From Acholoe squamosa (lineage: Eukaryota > Annelida > Polychaeta > Phyllodocida > Polynoidae), in assembly GCA_949317995.1 (NCBI GenBank), contig OX439044.1, forward strand, positions 31,568,733 through 31,632,732: a stretch of 64,000 nucleotides of DNA. The letters run 5' to 3'. Shown piece by piece: positions 1 through 12,700 of this stretch. The position numbers and the translations under genes were made by a program. Below the pieces are notes generated by a model. It was given only the letters and a program-made list of their open reading frames with translations. It searched no databases and was not told the DNA's origin. How positions within the stretch are numbered: position 1 is the stretch's first letter; the number at the start of each line of letters is the position of its first letter.

Positions 1-1037
1 GGAACCTGGATATTCTGTTATCTATAAAACGTGATGTACATAAATGGGTATCGTTACAGTGCCAGTTTTCCTTTTTGTGTTAAGACCTTCGACCGACCCC
101 TGCAGTGCACTTGCGACTAACGACTTTTGCAGTATGTACACCGTGTACATACCAGTAAAACGACAGTGCAGCCTACAAAGCTGCATATATAGCCCAGCTT
201 GATGGTTTGCACTCTGCACATTGACGTAGCTGACGTCTTTGCTGACGTAGGACGTAGGGGGTGTCTCGGGACAAAGGCCCCTGGAAGTATAAGATTCCCT
301 GTGCGTGGTGTTGACCCGCACAACGTTATAGACCAGCAGACAAAGAAGCTACCGTTCACCTGTGTATATACTCACCCTTTAAGTGTAGCATAGTGTTGTT
401 ATCTTGATGCCCATTTGACATTTGTCTCAATACCAGTCCTTGTGCACTCTTGGAGAATACATCATGTCGATCATGTGGGAGTGTACAAACCCAATACGAT
501 GGGCACGATGGATAAAAAATACGATGCATTAAATCACTATGTGGCCATCAAAGTGTGATTGAAGGGTGGAGATGTCTGGTGAGGTTCATATAAGGTACTG
601 GATGAGGTGAAGATGAACACCAAAGATAAATATCATAACCCTTGTTGGACCACCCTGTGTGTGCGTTTGACAACGAGCAGACGACATTTGGTCTTGTTTG
701 GCTGGGTTCTAAAATGTCGTCTGTTTTAGCAGGGTGGTTTGTTTGGTCAGATCTGGGTGTGTTGACTGCCTCCTGTGTGAAAAGGGGAAGGTGTGAGGTT
801 GTGGAGGAGGGGAAGGCCTGTAGTGACCCCAGTCACTTTTACCCTGGCCCTGAACCCTGGATTTGACCCCAGTTCGACCCCCTAAAGCCTTAGGGTAAAC
901 CACCAGCGTCTAAACACCCCAAGATGAGCTTGTGATAAGATAGTGAAGGCATCACTGATACCTCCCAAAGACTGACGATATACATTTTCTCCATGTCAGA
1001 CCAGTTTCGAAATTTTATGGTCTCAGGAAGAGCTATT

Positions 1038-1113
1038 TTTGTATTTGTAAGAGGCAAATATATAAATACAGGTTTGGATCTATAAACGTACCTGTTGCCT
1101 CGTTAGAGTGGAG
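1038..1113 (+). repeat. Diverged repeat, copy 1
   Basis: TTGTAAGAGGCAAATATATA...ACAGGTTTGGATCTATAAAC...CTGTTGCC recurs at 1554-1631. Each unit has an inverted GGCAA/TTGCC at its ends. Family unknown. Confidence 0.5.
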
Positions 1114-1553
1114 ACACGAGTCATACGAATTTCATGTTTCACGAATCAGATCAATTCCATGTCTCTGTTTGATCATATATCTCATGAACTCATTCAGATA
1201 AATGTTGTTTTAATGAGTAACACGTCGTGTACGTATCTCAGGTTGCTACATGTACTTCATTGTGGCCCTTTGATATCATGAAGAGTGTAGCATATTTTGA
1301 TGTTTGCTGAGTTACTTAAGAAGCACTTATAGCTTCCTCAAATATTTATATCCTCCACAAAACATATGAGGGAGATGTACATTATGTGCACGTTTGACGG
1401 TATCATGCAGTTTCCATAGCTAGTTTGGCAAATACACATGCATTATAATGCATATATTATTATAAGTACCGGCTATCAGTGAAAGACATTTCTATATTGA
1501 TTTATTTCTAATATCAATACACTACTCGTGATTTAAAAAAGCAATTTTTTTTT

Positions 1554-1631
1554 AACTTGTAAGGGGCAAATATATGATACAGGCTTGGATCTATAAACAT
1601 ATCTATTGCCTTGTACCGGTATAGCTCTAGA
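1554..1631 (+). repeat. Diverged repeat, copy 2
   Basis: Second copy of the 1038-1113 unit (CTTGTAAGGGGCAAATATAT...TTGGATCTATAAACATA...ATTGCC). Confidence 0.5.
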
Positions 1632-1689
1632 GTGCCTAGATGTATATTGTGTGGATGTATAATAACGTAGTATATAGTACACGTAGCTG

Positions 1690-1854
1690 TATACCGACTT
1701 AGATGGTTTAATTATCAGCCAATGAAATGACACCAGCTATTCACTGCGGTCCTCGCGGGGGGCAGTAGTACACATCAGATAGTTGTTATTAGTGATAAGT
1801 GCTGGGAGCTTCAGCAATGGCGGCGCCCATTGGACAATCCGCTAAGTCGGTATA
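1690..1854. mobile_element. Foldback element, perfect 13-bp inverted ends
   Basis: TATACCGACTTAG at 1690-1702 and CTAAGTCGGTATA at 1842-1854 are exact reverse complements. The interior shares GGTTTRATTATCAGCCAATG and AATGGCGGCGCCCAT with a second copy at 6845-6943, which establishes a repeat family. Confidence 0.7.
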
Positions 1855-2781
1855 TAAGCTCCCCCACGGGTGCTATGACGCAGGAGCCGGTGCAGGCTCT
1901 ATCCCACAGGTAAAACATAGAACCAGGTCTAGGGTTCTTGGGTGTAGAAGTATACCGGCTCCAGGGGGTCTATAAACATGTTTACCAGAGGCATGGAGCA
2001 GGTAGGATTGCACAGGGAGGGGGGGGGCAAACCCAGGAGGAAAGGAGGGGAGGACCCGGCACCTCACCTGTAAGCTGCTCCTGGTGCTGCTAATATAGCC
2101 TGCCATTCCTCCTCCCAAGTACTATACCCAACCATTCAGCCGCCTCACTCCCTCCCTCCCAAGGAGCCTGAATTTCACCCTTTCAACCAACATGCCTGCG
2201 TTAAGTGGTGATAACTGGGTATTCCCTATTCAGATTTTACTACACTACAACTAAAAACCCATGCAAACCCAGCACAAGCTGACGTAAAATACACACCGCC
2301 GTCACCTGATGTCATCCTAAGCCAGGTGACAGTGTAGAGGTGATGTCAACCCACTGCACCATCAGCTGATATAAACCTATGCCAGGTCATATAAACCTAC
2401 ACCAGCATCATCAGATGTAAACCCACCTACCCTTTACACCACCCTGGCTGGGTTTCTCCAGCATTGATCCTGAATATACTGTACCTTTCTGCAGTGCACC
2501 TGCTTGCTCCAGGGTGGCTACCCCTGGAGTAAGGAAGGATCCGGTGGGATGGTGTATAGCCCCCCTACCAAGCCGGCCCTTGAAACTGTGTACTGATATT
2601 AGATAGAGACAGACAAGCCAAGAAACACCCAACTCCCCCACTGCTCCACTACCCAGGTCTCTAACCTCCATCGGTGCTCTACCTACACGACGGATTTAGT
2701 TTTAGTTACTCTAAGGGAGGTTGTGAGACTGCTCTCACACTGAGTTGGGCTGTTTCCCCTCTCCTGTTTTCATGATGTACC

Positions 2782-2910
2782 GGATGTGTGTTGTGCACAT
2801 ATGCGCGGGCACTGACACATTCCTCTGTGAAATTGTGTAATGTAGTTCTCGCCATGAATATGACCTTAGCTGTCGAAATGGCGTTAAACCTCTATTACTC
2901 ACTCACTCAC
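2782..2910 (+). mobile_element. SINE copy, 5'-truncated
   Basis: Covers GGATGTGTGTTGTGCACATA to the (ACTC)n tail. The flanking 12-bp direct repeat TCATGATGTACC (2770-2781 and 2911-2922) shows insertion by target-primed reverse transcription. It lacks the GGGCTTCCCTAGCCC head seen in full copies. Confidence 0.85.
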
Positions 2911-3000
2911 TCATGATGTACCTTTCTGAAAATATCTGAGAAGAGACATCAGGATCAAGTTAAGGAACACACATTCCAATGAATGACACCCCCCCCCCCC

Positions 3001-3016
3001 AAAAAAAAAAAAAAAA

Positions 3017-3101
<85 letters not shown>

Positions 3102-3110
3102 AAAAAAAAA
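3001..3110. repeat. Compound microsatellite: C12, A25, (GA)n, poly-A
   Basis: C12 at 2989-3000, then about 25 A, then about 36 GA units to 3096, then A-rich. Serine/Leu and Phe-rich open frames on the reverse strand are artefacts of this tract. Confidence 0.95.
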
Positions 3111-6100
3111 GAAGTTTGTGATGGGACATAAGTAGCTGGCCATACCCAAGTATAGCAACACACCCGTTTTACCGGTACTATATGTGCAGTTGAAACAAGA
3201 AGTTTTGTATCCTGTATTATGTATACCGGTATGTAGTTTTATAGCAAATACATTTTTGAAACTTGAAAAAGAAAAGGCAGCTCACTAGCTGTCGACGAGC
3301 TGCTCGGCCACAAAGCGAGCAGCTCATAGTCGCCAGGCTCACCCACACACAGTGAGCAAATCGTGACCTGCAAACCCAATCCCAGATTGATGAGCTGCTC
3401 ACCAGGAGCCACAGAACAGAAAAGTCACCCCTTTATTCTCCCAGACCTGCCCAGCATCAGCCAAAAGAGGGTGAGCAGCTCGGAGCAGCAGCTTCATAGC
3501 AGCACTAGTCATCATGTTTTCTCTCCATCGAGAGGATGCCTCATCTAATTTTGCTTGTGATGTGTTTGCCATTTTTAATGGCACCCCACTCAACAGGGTT
3601 GTCCTGGCAAGATGGCAGTTTGAGGGGGTGGACATGATTGCTGTTGACGTTTGGTTGTCAGCGAGTACAGGGAGGGGGTACTACTGCTTGGTCAGCCCAG
3701 TAGGGCCAAGAACAGATAGGTTCTAGACCTATAAGAGCGTACAGAAAAGTAGAAGTAGAATTAGGACAGGACCATAGCCACTGCCTGCCACCACCGCGCC
3801 TTGCTAATTAGACCAATCAACCTGGTGGCATCCACAATCAGGTCTCCATTAGAGAAAACAATCCAAAGCTAATCCAGCTCGTAGCTGACTGCCTGCGAGC
3901 AACTCAAGCAGTTCTCAGCTAACCAATCAGAGCTCACAGACTGCCATAGGGTGTTGTGATATTGTCAAACTGATACAGAGACATATTAATATGCACCATA
4001 GCCTGATAGCTGAAAATATCTGAGGTGTCTTTCATGTAAGAAATGCAAGATACAAACAGTAGTAGCCTAGCCTGAAGCCTTTTGTTCCATGATTGTTCAC
4101 TGAGATGATGAGATTGTAGAAACATATGATAGTACAATATATCCTGAGTATATATGCCCCTCCGGAGCGTCTCATAATCATGCTGTGCGAATGCAAAGAG
4201 AATACAGCCATTTTTCTTTTATAGATCTTTTTGTTTTTTGGTAACAACGGGTGGTGAATATTCCATAGGTCATGGAAACGATCAGTAGTGGTAATGAAAT
4301 AAATAACTGAAACATCAATGTATCTATATTTGTATTCATGTATTCGGAGTTACCGTAGCAGTGCTCTAAATGATACCCTTGTAAAAGAACAACACGCATT
4401 AATGTGTGGTACCTGTCATTAAGGTTGTTTGATTTCTAAACTGTCTTTCTTTTCTATTGCAGGTTGGTATATCTTACATTCCTCACTTTGATACAACATG
4501 AAGACTGAAGGTAGGGTCTCTTTTATATTGGTTTCAGACATCATGGCTCATATATAATAGTCCCACTTGATAATATGCATTTATCCTTCTCTATGTGAAT
4601 AGGTTTTGAGAAGTTACCTTTCATAGAGCGAAAATAACCAGGTGGAGGTTTAAAGATGTCGATATGGTCCATTTAATTCCTGAGGTCCTGCTTAAAGAAA
4701 ATCAGAAAATGAATATAGTTGGAAAAGGCTTAGAATTGAGTACAGCTAGTTGGTGACCAGAATAGAATCACTACTCCAACTTCATAGGGAGCAGGTGATA
4801 GTTAGTATCTTCCAGAGGAAGGAGGTAGTGAGCTGAGTTGGCCGCCCCCATACCTACCGGTAGGTATGTATGGCATGGATGTCCAGCACTGCTCACCTTC
4901 TCACCACCACTACTGCACTATGGAAGCTGATAGGGCCAGCTATAGGGCATGGTGCTAAGAAGCCAACTTAGTCTTTCAGGACTGCTAGGTATTTTACTGG
5001 TGGTCATTATGCATGAAGGCAGCCCTGTGAGTGTTTAACGCCTGTCCTTGTCAAGAGTACATCCATCCTGCTATCGTAGCTGACCTATTTGATTCTCTTG
5101 AACGGTTGGCAGGATACGCTAGTGCAGTTCTTAATTATAGAAAGTTACAGTAGGCCGGCTAGCACTGACGTCAAAGAACATAAACATCATGTTTCCATTC
5201 AAGAGCTAAGGAAGCCACTGGGTGACTTTCCATGAGCTATGGGGAATGTGAAGCACTAATCGAGTTGGAATTTGAACTAGAGGGTACTTAGACCTAATGG
5301 TAAGCTATACGTGGCTTCTGTAATGGAATTAACTGCTGTTAGACCAGATACCTGTTGACAGTGTGAAGTGGAAGCCATTTTGAATACAGATTTACGATTC
5401 TCTCAAAAGCTTGAAGCCTTCCAGAAGGGTACTCGATTCAGATCACATCATCTCTGAAAATTCCCTTTTGCTTAAAATTAAAGACTACAGGAACTTGATG
5501 GTTTATCAAGACTTGATAAGTGCTACTTTGTACGACACTAAATGAGAAAGACTGGTGGAGGGGTAAGTCAAAGGGCAAGTCAAAGGGCACTAAGAGCACT
5601 CATAGGGCAAGGTCAGCATAGGGGGCTATAGGGGTGTATGAGATGGGAATACACGTCAGGTCTGAGACTACCGGTGTATCCTTCACAGACACACACATCC
5701 AGCCCACACTTAGATGCTGCCTTATGGGGAAGCTGCCGTGGATACAAGAAATAACGACTAATAGCACAACTTGCAGCATACCTTTATAAGCACGGAAAAT
5801 GTGTACTGTGACAGAATTTGTATGAATGAAATGTGAACAAGAGACTGCAGGAGGTCTATAAATTTAATAGATATGTGGGCCTTGTCCTATTGTTACAAAA
5901 TCTCCAGTCTTGAGTGTTAAATGATCACGTTTAGCATAAGCAATCACAGACGCCCTACAGGTGGAATTGTAATAGGATAGCTATCGTTTACATAGTGATA
6001 AATTGCCGGCATCTCACAGAATTATCTCGCTTCCTGTATATTGCTAATCAAATGAATCAGTGGTTCGGGGCCCTGTCGACCTACAGGTGTGGACGATATT

Positions 6101-6394
6101 GAGTAAATCTTAAACACTTTGAAATTAATAACTGCATAAATGAATGAATAGATAAGGAAAAGATCTTTAACTGCGTGGGTGGATTGTACAACCACGATCT
6201 ATGTAAACGACCGCTAACTGAAGTACTACCGTACACATAGAGGCTAACCATATCCATAGCATTAATTTTACACAGATAGTGGTAGGATGTAACGTCTCTA
6301 CCTTTACACAGGTAGTGGTTGTACATGGGTCGACCATCGTGATAATGAAGTGCTTATGTAGGGAGGGAGGAGAAAAGACAGAAAGAGCCCTTCC

Positions 6395-6555
6395 AGGGGC
6401 GTAGGAAGCAAATTTTTATTGGGGGGGGGGGAGGCAGGGGTCTCGGTTGGGGGGCTGCTATATTTTTATATACGCTTATATATGGAACCTCTTCATTATG
6501 GGGGGGGGGGCAAGGGGGGCAGGCGGGGCCTGCCCCCCTTTTTCCTACGCCCCTT
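6395..6555. mobile_element. GGGGCGTAGGAA foldback element with poly-G interior
   Basis: AGGGGCGTAGGAA (6395-6407) is the reverse complement of TTCCTACGCCCCT near 6542-6554. The interior has two G runs of 11-12 and a C run. Target duplication unclear. Confidence 0.65.
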
Positions 6556-6629
6556 CCTTCTGCCGACATACCCACCCACCCATCACCACCACCGCCACCA
6601 CAACAGCAGCACACAGCTCAACCCTGTAG

Positions 6630-6830
6630 GTAGTCAAGGCAACGCGTTGCCAAGGCGGCTCTTGGTATTCAGGAAATGTGGACTGAGCCCGGCGGGCGGA
6701 AGTAGCAGATAAAGATGGCGGCCAGAGACGCCGACCCGGCCCACCTCAACTGTTGCTCAGTTCTTGTCCTTTGGCGGCGGTTGGCGGTGATGGTTGCGAA
6801 GGACTAGACCGGCGTTGCTATGGTAATCAT
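6630..6830 (+). promoter_or_regulatory. Promoter-like GC-rich pocket
   Basis: Contains everted RFX half-sites GGCAAC GC GTTGCC (6638-6651), a GGCGGGCGGAAGTAG block (GC box/E2F plus ETS, about 6691-6705) and a YY1-like AAGATGGCGGCC (6712-6723). The order and spacing suit a TATA-less plus-strand promoter. ATG at 6715 opens a 31-codon frame (MAARDADP...) ending at TAG. No downstream exon could be assigned. Confidence 0.45.
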
Positions 6831-6844
6831 GTCTGACGCTATAC

Positions 6845-6943
6845 GGCCTTAGCTGGTTTGATTATCAGCCAATGAAATGACTCGCTGATAACAAGCTCCA
6901 GTAATGGCGGCGCCCATGGGACAACCTGCTAACTCGGAATAAG
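6845..6943. mobile_element. Second, diverged copy of the 1690-1854 family
   Basis: Starts near CCTTAGCTGGTTTGATTATC and ends GCTAACTCGGAATA. It shares AGCCAATGAAATGAC and AATGGCGGCGCCCATGG with the first copy but is shorter, with degraded ends. Confidence 0.6.
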
Positions 6944-7270
6944 CCGAGCTATCCGGCGGATTATTATGACGATGGAGATGCGTCGATAGCTCGTCCAGCG
7001 AAAAGGGGCGAAAAATCATCTGCTTCCGGTGTTGGAGAGAAAGGGCGGGAATACCGATGAAATGTCGTCTGGTGTTGACACCGTCCACATCTAAAAAGAG
7101 GACGTCGTGTTAAAATGCCTGGTGCAGAAGGGTTATTTTGGTGTGTGTGTTTGGGGGGGGGGGGGTAAAGGGAGATGAGTGGAGAGGAAGAGATACCCCC
7201 ATCGTGTGATATATAATTATGTTCTGAGGAACTCTTATGATGTTTATGAGCGTGCCGTAGGTAAGATGCT

Positions 7271-7498
7271 ATTAGGGAGTGATCATTTTTTAACAACGGG
7301 GGGGGGGGGGGCTCGTGGGTTTGAGGGGGGGGGGTCAGAATTTTTTCAACCCCTCTGATGGGGGGGGTCCAAATAATTTCACCTGTTTTCAGTGGAAAAT
7401 TTTACCCCCTCGAGAGGGGGGATCGGATTTTTTTTTGGCGGGCGCGCAAACCCACCAGCCCCTCCCCCCCCCCGTTGTTAAAAAGTGATCAATCCCTA
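7271..7498. mobile_element. GGGAGTGATCA foldback element (PIF/Harbinger-like MITE), copy 1
   Basis: Ends GGGAGTGATCATTTTTTAAC and GTTAAAAAGTGATCAATCCC. The interior is G-rich then C-rich. Same family as 42039-42358, where a TAA duplication is seen. Confidence 0.8.
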
Positions 7499-7693
7499 GT
7501 CCAAATCTTTGGCGAATAGCTAGAGGTCTTTGTTAAGAAAAATTCACATGAGCAAGTAGGCGAACAAGTAGGACAAGTGACATTACTATTGACACCTTAC
7601 TTAAATATGAATACATGTACCATTTTACCTGTTGGGACAGAACCATTTTATCTGTTGGTACAGATTAACACCTGTTGGCATATACTCATCTCC

Positions 7694-7875
7694 TGGGGGG
7701 CACTTGCCAAATTTTGGATACAATGTGCGAACACGATTTCAAGGGAAAGGGGCTGTTTTTGGGCCATAGGCATGGGCCCTAGAGGGCCCTTGATTAGGGG
7801 TGGTATTTAAGCAATTTTGTCACCCTCGATGAGGGAGTTGTTCGCACATAGAAACTATAGGAAATATAGGGACTC
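7694..7875. mobile_element. Short copy of the GGGGGGCACT foldback family
   Basis: GGGGGGCACTTGCCAAATTT...ACAATGTGCGAACA faces TGTTCGCACATAG...AAATATAGGGACTC. Related to the 41709-42627 element. Confidence 0.55.
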
Positions 7876-9616
7876 ATGTAAACGGTATGATTACAACTAG
7901 TTCCTTTACTGTATTGAGAAAGAATACACTGTCCATAAACAAAGTATACAATATCAGGATGTCCATCAATACTGTAGATACTAGTACATGTAGTTGAAAA
8001 AGAGACTGGGTTGTCCTTCGTGTTCCATGGTCTCACCCCAGAGGGGTAAACACAAACCAGGGAACCATACATGTGGTCTCGGGTACTACACACCCGGATG
8101 TTTTTCGACCTTAACCGGAAAATGTCTAGCCGAGGGAAAGACCCGGATCCAGGAAGAGTAAAGAGTTATCCTCGTTTTAGGTGAATGTGCAAACACCCCC
8201 CCCCCCCTTTCCCCATCCAATGCATCAGGAAATCATGAGACCATGGCTGCTATTGTCAAAACAGGTAGTGCTGGAAGGAATACCAAAGAATGTCAGGGAA
8301 TCTAAGAAAATGTAGATGTATGAGCTAGGACATCCTAGGATGTTTGTGCCCAGAGGCTCTTGGGAACTTGGCAGAGGGGAAGTGTTGGTGTTGAGCGATG
8401 AGAATGAAGAATCCATGGGCATCATCTGCCTCTACCCATTTAAAATGACTAATGAATTCAGCTCTTAGTGTACAAGTACGGTGTGACACAATAAAGAAAG
8501 TACCCCCCACTCCACCCTTTCTTTTTCTTTTGGCCATTGAGTCACAGGTGACCAGTTTTCAGACTAACATATATAGAGCAAATGTGACCAGATAGCAACA
8601 GTATTGTGTCAGAGTGCCCAGTTGATGCCCGTGATGGTAAGGGCGATATGGCAGCAACAGTGCATAACTGAAGAGTTGTGTTGTAGGGACATGGGGGTAT
8701 TGGTGGAATTGGCGTCTGAACTCGATGACTGATGCACACGGCTGAGATGAGGCGCTGGTGGTTGTGATGGATATGATGGTTTGTGGCGGCTACATGCCGT
8801 GAAATTAACCACTGTCGCAGTGATTACCACCCAGCCACCCCCAACATGATGCCCCCCCCCCCCCACACACACAAATAGGCACCCCACTGCTGCCTACATG
8901 CGTGGTGGTTTGGGACAGGGGTCATCTACGAGTATTGGTAATGTGCAAGATAAAGACTATCCCGGTGACCTTAGTGCTCAGCTGCGACGTTTGTATGCGG
9001 GCACATATATGTTTGCTATGGACAGTATGGCTATTCACTAATCAATTTGTGGATTGCCGAGGACAAGTACACTGTGTATCTAACTACGTGAAGTGGTAGT
9101 CAGCAATTTCCTTACTTTTCCAGGTACCATATAGGAAATTGAGATCTCTTGCAGTACAGGGAATATGAAGGTAGTCCCACTTAAAAATCTTGTCTGATAA
9201 CCAAAATGTAATTAGGGGAATATTTAGAATGACCCCAGGAAATGGCGTTTGTTTCCCAAGGACATCATGAGGATGGGTGGCACCTTGCCAGAATAGAACA
9301 TAGGGACAGGACGATTCTATTTCCTCTACCCTTGGCAATGCGCCCAAACACCACTCGGCTGTTATATACAGGGTTGTGAGTAGGGTATGGGGGGGGGGGG
9401 GTGATGTATTTTGTGTAATAGATAAATGAATCAGATGCGTGACTGCTACAAACTGAATTGAGTTCTTGAGTTACTCATGGTGTCTGTAAGGTCTGACTTA
9501 ACAAAATTCACTTAGAGTTCCTGGCGTTGTGGGTCTCACTGCACACAATGCCGCTGCAGGGACAGACAGTCTGAAATGTTACCCCATGAGGAGTATCCTT
9601 TCTGCTCACCCCTTTG

Positions 9617-9792
9617 GGCTTCCCTAGCCCATTTAAAAGGGTCTATATCTCCTCTTTCCTCTCCCCTCAGGATGTGTGTGGTGCACATATGCGCGGGCAC
9701 TGACACATTCCTCTGTTAGATTATCAACTTGTGAAGCACGGGATAGCCACTTAGTGCCGCTAAAGTGCTGTAAACACAAATCAATCAATCAA
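9617..9792 (+). mobile_element. SINE copy with a different 3' tail
   Basis: The head GGGCTTCCCTAGCCCATTTA and body are as in other copies up to ACTGACACATTCCTCTGT. It then switches to AAGCACGGGATAGCCACTTA...(ATCA)n instead of the ...(ACTC)n tail. Flanked by 14-bp direct repeats TGCTCACCCCTTTG (9603-9616, 9793-9806). Confidence 0.85.
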
Positions 9793-12700
9793 TGCTCACC
9801 CCTTTGTCTGATAATGAATAGTTCGTAGGTCATTATTATTAAGTGAGGCAGAGCAAAGTGAGAGCTATAGCCAAGAGAAGAAAATATATAGTAGTTTAGA
9901 CCAAAACCCAGTGGGTCCACCATATTGAATTTCGCTGTTTAAGGTAAACCCCACTGATAAGACATACCATGATGAGTACCTTGTCCCTGGGTAACACTTC
10001 TAGGGACATGCTAGTCCCTACTTTTCAGTTCTTATAACTGCATGTCGCTCCAGTCCCGCTTGCAGCCGATTGGCGACCTGTCCTAACCGTGCCAGGATGG
10101 GATCAGCTGTGCACAGGGAGATGTGTTGGAGATGGCCACTCACTCACACCCACATGTCTCTGATCGGAGGGTTCATAGACATGGACAGCACTGGCACAAA
10201 CAGGTCACCAAGAGCTGACCCCAGCCCAAGGTGTCTAGGGAGAGGGATTTTTTTATGACCGGCTAATAATACCCCTCTACGAATAAAAAGGAATGCTTCG
10301 TCCAATTTTGGAGACTATGGAACTACGAGAGATCGGATAGTTTAACATAGATATGCGTAGACTTGTACACTAAGACGAACATTGATCCTAGCTTAGCCCA
10401 TACTTGTATACCCATCCCTGCATACGTGCACATAGACATACATATTGTGCCACACTCCCATCATCTAAATCCCTCTAGTGAAGCATATATAATGCGTCAA
10501 TATGCTACCGCCATGTCCTTTTGTAGTCGTGATGATCATGATGGCAAAGTATAAAATGTAGGTACATCGTGACGACATGGTGATTTTTCTTCACGTGGGA
10601 TTTTTCTTCACGTGGGATAGCACTGCACTGACGTGAGTCTAACCCTTGTGATGGTGGTACCGTTGATCAATGTTAGTTTTGCTGCTTTGACTCACACATG
10701 TACATGGGTATACATGCAACACCTGTTGCATGCACACTTTTATATTTGTGCACATATGTACAGAGAACATTAAAGTAGCATGGGTAGTAAGTATCCTGAC
10801 AAAAATTGAAATATGATTGAGTCGAACAAAATATTCATATGTATTGTGATATGGCCAAATATGAACTTTGCACATTGTTGTTCGCCTAAATGATGTCAGC
10901 CAGACTGAACACATAGAGGTAATGATACTATTCAGGTGAAGGAATACACCAATTAGATATACAGGTCGCCTCCATGGTTACACAGGTACAAACCATGATG
11001 TCTATCTGTACCCCCCCCCCCCCAAACACTCGCCCATACCATACCTACTAGGGTAGATTAACCTAGAGATGACCGTTCCTGTGCAGGTTTTCAATAAGGG
11101 AAATGCAGTAGCTAATATCTTTGAGTCTAATAGGTCCTTAGGGTTCCCAAGGGGACTTAGTGAAAGACAATTATTTGGGCTTTTTGACCAATTACCTTTC
11201 GCAAATCCATGTGTAAAGTTTATCTATTGTTTTTCATCATTTTTAAGACCATCTTAGTTAGTCTATTTTCCCCTTGAGATGACCACTTTGCACCTTGAGT
11301 GGACCACTTGATAACTACACTTTAATGGCGCTATGATCATTAAACTATTACTTGAAAAAAGAATAAGTGTTTTCTGTAGATATTCAGTAGAATGGCATAA
11401 TTAAAACTATTGCATCATAAGAAAATGTATGTTTTTACAGTGACTCAATTAGAATGGAAATTGGAGACAATTTTATGGCCATGGATATTGTAAATCTCAT
11501 CAAACTAGAAGTGGTATTCCCAACCCTGTATTATAGAGGCTTTGTTTTTAGCGCGGCGACTAGTGAGTACTACTCATGAGATGAGTAGACTAGTGTATGG
11601 TTCACAGTCGCCACGGTGTAAGGGATAGGGAGGCCATGCAATCTATTTTTGTTTGTGGCTCCTCTGCTATGGACTATTCCTGCTCACTATTCTAATGTAA
11701 TAACAACAGTGTGTGTACTTTACTTATCAGTGAAGGAATTTTCAGAATATATCTCATACTTTTGATTTTATTCACAGATAAGACATTTCATCATTTGGAG
11801 CCCTATGGCAGATTAGCATTAGAGCATTTTAAGATTCAGAAATGCATCCCTGTAGCCTTTGTTTTAGAATTGTTCATTTTGAAACTACTATATATATGTA
11901 GTACAGGTTTTATCTCAGTGGGTTATGGTACAATTGGATCATATTTTCTGTATTTGAACAAAGTATTCACTGTCAAAGATCTCTATGGAGAAATCAGTGC
12001 TAAAGTGTGTGTTGCCATATGTGCATTTTTGTAAATTGGAGGAGGTTGAAGTGTAAGGCCACCTTGTGGAACTGCTACATTCTTTTCTGTGTAAAATTTT
12101 TAGTTTACATTGAAATAATGCTATCTCAGAATATGTATCTACTATTGGTGATGAAAGATTAATTTGATTACTCCTTTCATTGTATAAACGATTTTGTGGA
12201 ACACTGAAAACATGTATGTACACCAGGGTACTTACACTGTGCTCCCCCTGTACAGAGAGGTGGAGTGATCTGGCCGGTTTGCTGACCACTGGCCCATGAC
12301 GAGGTACAGACTATTACAAGTGATTGGCAGTTGGGTGTGTGTGGGGGGGGGGGGGGGCAGGGGGGGGCAGAGCAGGCTCCTGGCAATCTGAGACAGTGTA
12401 CACTCATAATGACACACCTGTTGACTATGGCATTGAACATTGAATAAGACAGGTCCCTGTGGCAGCTGAGTGAGGTGCATGCAGAATGAACAGTCTACAG
12501 ACTATTAGTACTTAGCTGCAGTGGGTAGTTCAGGTTGAATGTGTGCTATATACTACCAAAAGCCCAGATGATAGTATGCCCTATCTGTCTCACCAACTGA
12601 AACTAGACACAAGATTACAAGTCGCCGCGCCATGTCTCACAGGACTATTCTCTACTATTGTATTAAAATCAACAACACTATGGTTTTATTAATGTTCTTG

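Noticed and set aside
2911..3163. Ser/Leu/Phe-rich open frames
   Set aside because: Pure products of the (GA)n and poly-A tract.
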